A DNA stretch of 64,000 nucleotides, from NCBI GenBank assembly GCA_949752745.1, contig OX457028.1, forward strand, positions 20,692,352-20,756,351, read 5' to 3'. This DNA is from Protula sp. h YS-2021. Taxonomy: Eukaryota > Annelida > Polychaeta > Sabellida > Serpulidae. The translations under genes and the position numbers were made by a program. Positions 57,050-64,000 of the stretch are shown piece after piece. Within the stretch, counting starts at the first letter, position 1. The number at the start of each line of letters is the position of its first letter. The notes below the pieces were generated by a model, which saw only the letters and a program-made list of their open reading frames with translations, searched no databases and was not told the DNA's origin.

Positions 57050-60000
57050 TGACAGTTGATTTCGTTTACTCTTACAGTTTATATTTGTGTATTTTGGATA
57101 ACATTTATATATTGTTCATTTTATTATTTCTCACAGTGCGCCCAATTAATAGTTTGACATTATCGTCAGAGGATTGATCCTGCTTTTTCACATGAAATTC
57201 TGTTTACCACCCAAATCAACTTTGTGTATGCATTACTTTTAAATTGAAGTTTGGTACATATTAACAGCTTTAAGTTGTGCGTCATAGCAATTCTTAACAT
57301 GCAATGAATGGGAAATGTACGAGTTATGAAAATAATTCAGAAAATAAAATAAATAAACATGTTTGAAAGAAAATATTACAGGCCTTCAACTGCGACATTA
57401 TTGCACTGATGGAATTTGCTCGGACTTGTTATTTGACGTTTGATTTTTGCAAGTAATACTATATTATGCATCCAGACCCAAACGTTAATTACCAGGCTGT
57501 GGGTGCTAAGGCATAATATCATGTGTGCTTTGTTTCTCGGGGCTATTGTGACACCCCGAGGGACGCTTCATTAATAATTAAAACAAAAGTCAATTAAATG
57601 TTCGTTAAATAACCTTGAATAATAAACTGCATTGAGAGCAATTCCATAAAAGAATCTATGAAATGTTTTATGCAATTATAATTACTACATACCATACCAC
57701 ACCGAATAACATATCCTAAATGTTAAAATATCCTTGAATTTCAGCAATGACAACAGCACATCTGCGCGCATTTCGGAGAACTAGACAAAATACATTATTT
57801 TAACAATATATGAACTCATGCTTTCCAACAAAGACGCTTGTCACCGGACCCCTTAACAATTATAACATTGTGTTCACCAGTTATGGAAAGGTGGAATTAC
57901 CGATTATGACAGCCCCGCTTACATCCCTCATCACTAAAACATATACCAGTAAAACAAAATAAACAAAACAAAGATTACCATTACTCTTATCACTATCTTA
58001 AGGGTACCATGCATCAAGAATTAATTTATACTATAAAAAAGCAAAACGTAAAGCGGATCATTGCAGATCAAACGTAACGTATTCCTTATTTACGTCACAT
58101 AATTATGCAAAAACATTACCTTTTTAGAGAAAAGAGTGATTGCTTTATTTCAAACATGTCATACACTTAATGAGGATGTTTATATAATCCCTTGTTTAGT
58201 CGCGCATCTTAATTGTATTCGTTATTTTTCATAAAAATTGATTTGAAATCAAATTAATTTTGGAATTAATTAAGCAAAATTGAATAATTAAAGCTCTCGA
58301 TGATTCGATTTTGATTAAAGCGTAATATCGAGAGATTACAGTACGGGTGCTCTGGCCGTGACAGATGCCTCTAACACCGCCCCCTTTGTGAAAAGCAGGT
58401 GATCCTTTTGGGTCAAAAGGGAGCTAACAAACACGATGGAACTTGTCTGACAAGGCACAGAATTGGAATCACACAGAGCAGTTGTAAATATAATACATAT
58501 GTAAATCGATAAAGCAATAATGTATTGTGTCGACTAAGTAACTTAGAACAGGCTTCATGGGCCACTTGAAAATCATCACGTTATTTTTATATCGCAAGTT
58601 TAAGAGCATGGATGCAATCGACATTACATAATCAAAAGCTTTCGAACGGTACGAATGCGCATCACAAAAAAAAAACAATTAATTGCACAAGTTGACTAAG
58701 AGGACGTGCTATACCGTACAGAAAGCACATGATCTTTGAGGGGTTTTTTACTGACTGTCAATGACAGAGACACTAATATTTCCATTACGTCTGTACAAAG
58801 GAAAACGTAACAATCAAGTAGACACTTATGTCCAGCTAAAACCCTTAAGACATCATTTTATTAAAAAAATTTCTCGATAACATTTCCAATATTTTAGCAA
58901 ATCGTGAAAATAACAACAGCCAGTTAGGTACTTACCCACTTCCAATTATAACTGTAAGATATTTTAATTAAAACAATGCAAGAAGATTTTAGTCACTGTT
59001 TCCACCAATTGTTTAAGAGCAGCTTAAAAACAGTCCGGAACACATTTACGTTCCCCTCTTTAACCAATGTTAATATCCTTTTGACTAAAAGTTTAGGAGG
59101 TGTTAATATTTTTTAAAAAAATTGGTTATTGGTCAATTGTTGGATACATATGCCTTATAATCTAAACTAAACATCTTGGAAAAGTTTAAAATGACTTTTA
59201 AAAACGGCTCCTAAACACAGAGTGCTTAAGTTTCAAATAATATCTGCTTTTCAATCAAAAACGGAGTTCAGTTTCTAACCCTCTCTTTATTTTTGTGGAA
59301 AAGGTGTAGTAAATATTTTTAAAATACCAGCTTTTTAACGAAACTGGTACCCTACGTGGTTGACAACTGGCCTCAGAATTACCTCCTTCCGCTGTTTTAG
59401 AAACAGATTGCAATTCATATCATAGCAAGTTCCCAGCTCCGAGGAATTCGTTTTAAAAGTGTGTTTTAATACAAGCTGTGAGATTTTGGTAAAACTAGGA
59501 AGTCACATACAACAGTTTTTGAGAAAAGAGCTGCAATTACATTTCTTTGCCGTTGTCACATCAAATTACACCAATTTTACCAGGGTAGTTACAACCGTTA
59601 CCTCTTTTGAAATAGCTTCATAAAACACATGTCGTTTAACTTAGTTGCCCCAAAGTTTGCATGTCTGTGTTTGATAATAAACAGCTATTTTGATTTAAAA
59701 ATCGCAGCAGACAAAAATACGCAACGCAAAACTGTCGATTGCTAATATGAAAAAACTGCCATTTTGCTGGATTCCAAAGCTCTATATGACAGCACGATAT
59801 TAACTTTATGAACTGTATGTATTTATTTGCATAATAATATAATTATTCCTCTCCCAAACACATAACCTCTCTTAATAAACAACCTGTTGATTTCAAATAT
59901 TGATAATTGTCTATATAAGAAAACAGCTTGTGAACTTCGACTATCTTTATTTATGAACCAAAATATTTATTTGCATGATATGATTATACATTTCCGAAAG

Positions 60001-60950
60001 GCAGGACAAATCGTGAATTGCATGACTTTGTTGTAATGATTTATTGTTGTGTCAATCTTCACAAAGACATAACTGTACTTAAATAACATTTTGCTTGCTA
60101 TCTTGTTAGTAAAAAACTGCATGTTATGATAGCCTTTTCAACTTCAACTTTCAACAAAGCCAAATACATAAGCATGCAACGAAAAAATTTTCATACATCA
60201 GGAATTTGTAAAAGAAGCTGCTAAAATGGTTGCATTTGATCTTGGTCTGCACATAAGACATGAAACATTTGACATAAATAGTCCCTTTAAATACGAAATG
60301 CCTCATCAATTATCAGTCGATGCATTTTTCAACCTTCAATGAAAAATAATGGAAACCACCACTTCATTTGCGAACTGCTAATGGCTTCAAAGTCATGAGG
60401 ACAGGCAAGTTTTTGTGTGTGATATCCGCAACATATACCTTGGTTAATGCATATTCCAGTTAGTACACAGGCTAAAATTCCCAATAAACTTGTACAAGGA
60501 AAAAAGGTTGTTTACATCTCGAACTTTAAAGGAATGGTGCTAAAAATTGATCATATGACAGGCAGATACTCCTAGTTTCTTATGTTTAGGAAAAATTCGT
60601 GCCGGGAAGGCTGCAAGAAAAATTCTTTCTTTCAAATTAACAGTAAAAAGTTTGCCTGTTATTGAGCTACGATCCCAGTTTATTTTGACCGTTGGTAAGA
60701 GAATCAATTGAAATTAAGATCAACTTCACACACTAGGGTTAAACAGTTGGTTAAAATAGCTAAAACAAAGCAATCACCATTTGCCCAAATATAGCCTTTG
60801 GAAATTACTTAAACAGGAAAGAATTGATGAAAAGCCCAGTTCATGAATTGGTTGGATTCACATAGGAATCACTCTGTCAAAGCTTAAAATATCTATTTAC
60901 AGACGTAACTGGTATAAAAATGAGCGTGATACTGGCTGCATAGTGGTTTT
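57050..60950. repeat. Segmental duplication, copy C (upstream part only)
   Basis: 57060-57360 matches 42450-42765 in copy B (GCATTTATATATCATTCATTT, GTTTACC...CACA, AATTGA.A..TGGTACAT, TTCA/TAAGTT.TGC.TCATA). 59750-60490 matches 42780-43450 (B) and 24560-25090 (A). 60530-60690 matches 47800-48010 (B). 60715-60900 matches 25265-25460 (A). The interval 57360-59750 is not represented in A or B. The copy begins just upstream of the first C1q exon, so no C1q exon is included. Confidence 0.7.
57360..59750. other. Sequence private to copy C
   Basis: AT-rich, with no open frame longer than 69 codons and no repeat recognised. It is either an insertion into copy C or ancestral sequence lost from A and B. 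Confidence 0.35.
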
Positions 60951-62084
60951 ATTCATAAAAATTTAATCAAAATTTATCAATTACTTGCGAAAAGTACCAA
61001 TTCAAATCATTAATGATTCGTTTCATCATGCAGCTTGCTACGACCCTGACTGCTGACTTTACTTAGCTCAGTCTTATGAATCGGTTGGAACATTTGCATC
61101 CCATGTATGTCAAAAATTGTTTAGACACACATAGATCCGTTCTTACATTGGCAGCTAATCAGCTAGAATGTAAAAGGTTTTAAGGATAAAAGGGTTTTGT
61201 TTCCAGTCCTACAAAATTGGTACGAACTTAAATTCTCAAAAACACAATAACGAAAAGCAACCTCTGTCAACTGATAGGGTGTTTGTACACTCAGTGAACT
61301 ATTCATAAACCAGTGTCCACTGTAAACAATAGAAATAAGTGCAAACTGTCAAAAGCCTTTTTGATCAGCATTTACAGAATCCCTAAAAAATGTGTACGAT
61401 TACTAAACACATGATGCATATACCATGACTACAACATTGGCGGATCACACTTCAGCTTGTCCATCTACTTCATACTTTTGGCCAATATTTGATTGCTAAA
61501 ATTTAACAAATACGATCATAGTCTTGTTACAGTAGAAAAGTCTGTCTGCTTTTTTACGTCTCAGTGAGGTACTACCTATTTTTACCAGATTGCTCATTTA
61601 GCCACTACTGAGAATACTGTTCCTAAATAACAGAAACTGGCAATTGTATGAATTCTTCTGAAAAGATTTCGGTAGGTGGTGTTCATAGTACAGTGCCGAT
61701 TTCGCTAAAGAAAGCGAAATGAAACTCGGAAATGCAAAATTAAAATACACTAAATACCTGAGAAGCAATTAAACGAAGTTTTTAAGGTCAAACTTGAAAT
61801 CTTTAAGACATTCAGGTTGTCTTTCAATTTTTCAAAAAAATATTTAAGTCCAAAACATAACCTTCTTTCTGATTTTTTGTCCGGGCCACTATAATCTTTG
61901 AGGAAACGCTATGACGTTTTTTAGAGAGAGCACACATTGTCCATACATGGGCATTCACTGTCCATACATAACCACATACATGCGTGCATGCTGACTCAGG
62001 GTGCGTTTTGACTCAGATTTTTATTACAGGTTTGGGGATAGGGGTGGACGCTAGTAACAGGTTTGATGGGGGGGGGGGGGGCAC
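60950..62084. other. Unassigned sequence
   Basis: No gene seen. A 12-14 G run near 62068 closes the interval. Confidence 0.35.
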
Positions 62085-62200
62085 ATGAGGTCAGTCTACA
62101 GTTTTTTTCTATCATTTATACCAACCCTATCTAGAACACACATGTATGTCCTGGATACGTATCCAGAACAGACTATAGAATACAGACAGTATACCCCTAC
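62085..62200 (+). repeat. Hairpin-bearing dispersed repeat, copy 3
   Basis: TTTTTTTCTATCATTTATACCAA, TCTAGAACACACATGTATGTC, then the perfect 16-bp palindrome CTGGATACGTATCCAG at 62151-62166 and AGAACAG, ending with TACCCCTACTAG. Same block order as 49131-49262 and 56901-57010. Confidence 0.75.
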
Positions 62201-63088
62201 TAGTTTTAAAGCAATTTATTCACCGCTTTCACTAATGCATACGCGCTAAAGTGCCAATTCAGACCCACCTTATTTATATATCTTGTGAAAGATTTGACCA
62301 TTCACAGACAATTTGCTTTCGTAATCCTTTTAGACTTAGCCTTTTTAGTGCCAGCATAAGTTACATCTCTATTGTTCTGATATGTCAATGGCGTGTTTTA
62401 AATTCTGCGAAATGCCGCAATTGCACAAAATCCAATTTAGCCTTGATGTTGCCACTTTTTAATTTCTTTACTAGGTAAAATAACAGCTCCTTAGTGTAAG
62501 TAGCAATTTTACATATGTTATTATGTAATTAAACCTCAAGTACAGGCACAGCTCTGGTTCGTAAAGTACAAACTGACCAATGTCCCTCCGTCGGCCCGTT
62601 AACATTGGATAAATTGTAGGTTGCTGGGACCGGGTTTCAGCACCTTCAGTTCGAACGTAGCTCTTAAACGGATAAAACCTACTTTGGAATCAAGGAATCT
62701 ACTTAAAACTGGATTAAGTACAAATTTTAGGAATTATAAAATCGTGCAGTATGCCTTCTAAAAGGACTGGAAAAAGATCTAGCTCATCGCAGAGCTGAAC
62801 GACAATCATCAGTTCTTATAAGCTATGTGTAATTCATATTTATTGCATAAGATATTAAATGGGTGAGCAGTTTTATTTCTGGCATTCTTTGGTGAATGTT
62901 TTAAAACAATTTGGTTACGTTTTAAATTAATTCGGTTGAAATACTCTTTTGATTATTAAATTTAATTAAAAATTTAATATCAGGAAATTTTACGATATTG
63001 TACTAAAACAGATTAGAAGGAAAGTAAATGTTATCAGCTGGATATTAAATAAAGAGTAAAACTTATTTTTATTTTTAGCTGATTTTAA
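62201..63088. other. Unassigned sequence
   Basis: The 75-codon plus frame at 62251-62478 has no recognisable domain. Nothing else is seen. Confidence 0.3.
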
Positions 63089-63318
63089 TCAAATATCATA
63101 TTTACCCCTCGTCCACCGCAGCAACGAGAGCTACACATCCCGGAACGCACAAACAACCAAAAACCTATTATAAAGGTGGAACCACCAATCGAACCGCCAA
63201 ATTTTGCCGAAGCTGTTCTGTCTGCTTTCCTTTCTTCTATCAGTCATCTGTTAAATTTTAAACCCATCAACTGCTTGAAGAAACAGCCTAGATTTACCTT
63301 GTGCAAACAGCGGAGTTG
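63089..63318 (+). CDS. Possible exon or transposon-derived coding fragment
   Basis: This frame has no ATG but a coding-like composition: FTPRPPQQRELHIPERTNNQ, IIKVEPPIEPPNFAEAVLSA and FLSSISHLLNF, to a TGA at 63316-63318. A possible acceptor TATTTTTAG lies at 63071-63079, just before the open frame. The proline-rich segment followed by an amphipathic helix is not a domain I can name. It could be a terminal exon or the end of a retroelement ORF. A copy of this peptide elsewhere in the genome would show which. Confidence 0.3.
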
Positions 63319-63429
63319 AAAACGGATCCGAAAAATATGACGCCGGAGCAATACACAATAAATGAAATGATCTTTGTGTATGAGCTGAAACAAAACTCTG
63401 TGAGTAGTTGATAAATGGGTCTCCAAAAA

Positions 63430-63600
63430 CAGGAAGTGACGTCATAATGACGTGTAGGATGTTTTCAGACCCCCATAGGTCTCCGAAAACAGTGACGTCA
63501 TAATGACGTCACAGGTATTTTTTTTGTTTTTTTTTTTTTTGTTTTTTTTTTTTGTTTTTTTCTCCCAGCAGTGACTTCATAATGATGTCACACAGGGTGA
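63430..63600. repeat. TGACGTCATAATGACGTCA repeats and poly(T)
   Basis: GTGACGTCATAATGACGT occurs at about 63436 and as GTGACGTCATAATGACGTCAC at 63492, with a diverged third (GTGACTTCATAATGATGTCAC) at 63571. CATAGGTCTCCGAAAACA-like text precedes the first two. A T-rich tract (63518-63561) separates the second and third. Confidence 0.8.
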
Positions 63601-63840
63601 CCTAGAACCACCATGTTAGTACCCACTCTGGGTTCTCCATGTGAGGACCCACCCTGGATTCTCCATTTGAGTACCAATTTTGGGTTCTCCATGTGAGTAC
63701 CCACCCTGGATTCTCCATGTGAGTACCCAACCTGGGTCCTCCATAGGATGAACCACCCCCAAGAAAACACGAAATACAGGGTGACTTAGAACCACCATGG
63801 TTGGACCCACCCTGGGTCCTCCATGGGAGGACCCCCAGGA
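63601..63840. repeat. 27-28 bp minisatellite (GGGTTCTCCATGTGAGTACCCACC)
   Basis: About six units run from 63605 to 63745 and one to two more at 63785-63835, alternating GGATTCTCCATG and GGGTTCTCCATG. Because the period is near 27 bp, several frames stay open on the minus strand (Gly-Gly-Tyr-Ser-His-Gly-like repeats); these are not taken as genes. Confidence 0.88.
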
Positions 63841-64000
63841 CATATACCGTGTGAGAACCCGATTCTCCCACCCAGCTCATGTATCTAATTTTTTTAAACA
63901 GAGGACTCATAGCCACATGGTTGGTGGTTCGAGCTCACCTATGGGCTGCACAACTATGTGTGCACAACCGCCCCCTCAAATTCAAAGGGGTATAAAGCGA
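63841..64000. other. Window edge, possible weak tRNA-like (SINE) fragment
   Basis: GGTTCGAGCTC at 63931-63941 fits box B of a tRNA promoter, but no box A lies at a proper distance. The segment is cut by the window end. Confidence 0.2.

Noticed and set aside
63588..63916. Glycine/histidine-rich minus-strand frames at the window end
   Set aside because: They follow from the 27-28 bp minisatellite; a 27-bp period keeps several frames open by chance.

Overview
The window looks like nuclear DNA from an invertebrate animal, most probably a bivalve mollusc. It is AT-rich, with introns, abundant microsatellites and degenerate satellites, a tRNA-derived SINE, two kinds of LINE, tyrosine-recombinase (DIRS/Ngaro-type) retroelement fragments, a Polinton-like remnant, and two paralogous secreted C1q-domain genes. 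C1q-domain families are strongly expanded in bivalves. The genus cannot be fixed from the sequence alone. There is no prokaryotic gene layout, and most open frames are chance or transposon-derived.

Layout. 1-6.2 kb: repeat arrays (GTTGAAC palindromes, octamer-bearing units, CRE/E-box/GC-box units), a decayed DIRS/Ngaro-like element (SGNH hydrolase and reverse transcriptase pieces), a tRNA-derived SINE on the minus strand and a direct duplication. 6.2-25.1 kb: segment A, holding a minus-strand C1q gene with at least six exons. Its introns carry a CT microsatellite, a dispersed repeat, a TA microsatellite and a DIRS-type RNase H plus tyrosine recombinase. A CR1/L2-like LINE sits directly upstream of its first exon. 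25.5-26.8 kb: a short, internally deleted extra copy (A'). 27.0-28.8 kb: a degenerate ~158-bp satellite and a long TA tract. 29.3-48 kb: segment B, the paralogue of A, with a better preserved minus-strand C1q gene (eight exons found). A 5'-truncated, RNase H-bearing LINE flanked by an 8-bp target duplication lies in its upstream region. 49-55 kb: a hairpin repeat, a Polinton-like DNA polymerase fragment (minus), a PC4-like ssDNA-binding remnant (plus), and two inverted copies of an unknown gene fragment separated by a degenerate minisatellite. 55-57 kb: two more degenerate tandem arrays. 57.05-61 kb: copy C, a third copy of only the upstream part of the C1q segment. 61-64 kb: mostly unassigned, then a possible exon, TGACGTCA repeats and a 27-28 bp minisatellite.

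The main biological story is a tandem C1q-domain gene cluster. Both genes encode a coiled-coil stalk followed by one C-terminal C1q domain. The stalk is assembled from very small exons (21, 33, 63 and 147/150 nt), nearly all symmetric phase 1 and each equal to one or a few coiled-coil repeats (7 or 11 residues). Any one of these could be skipped or lost without a frameshift, and copy A has lost exactly one 21-nt exon found in copy B. Copy A also has a 26-codon internal duplication in its C1q domain, no ATG at the position of copy B's start codon, and a LINE where its promoter should be, so it is probably decaying or rewired. All gene models come from reading splice signals and comparing the two copies by eye; no transcript evidence was available.
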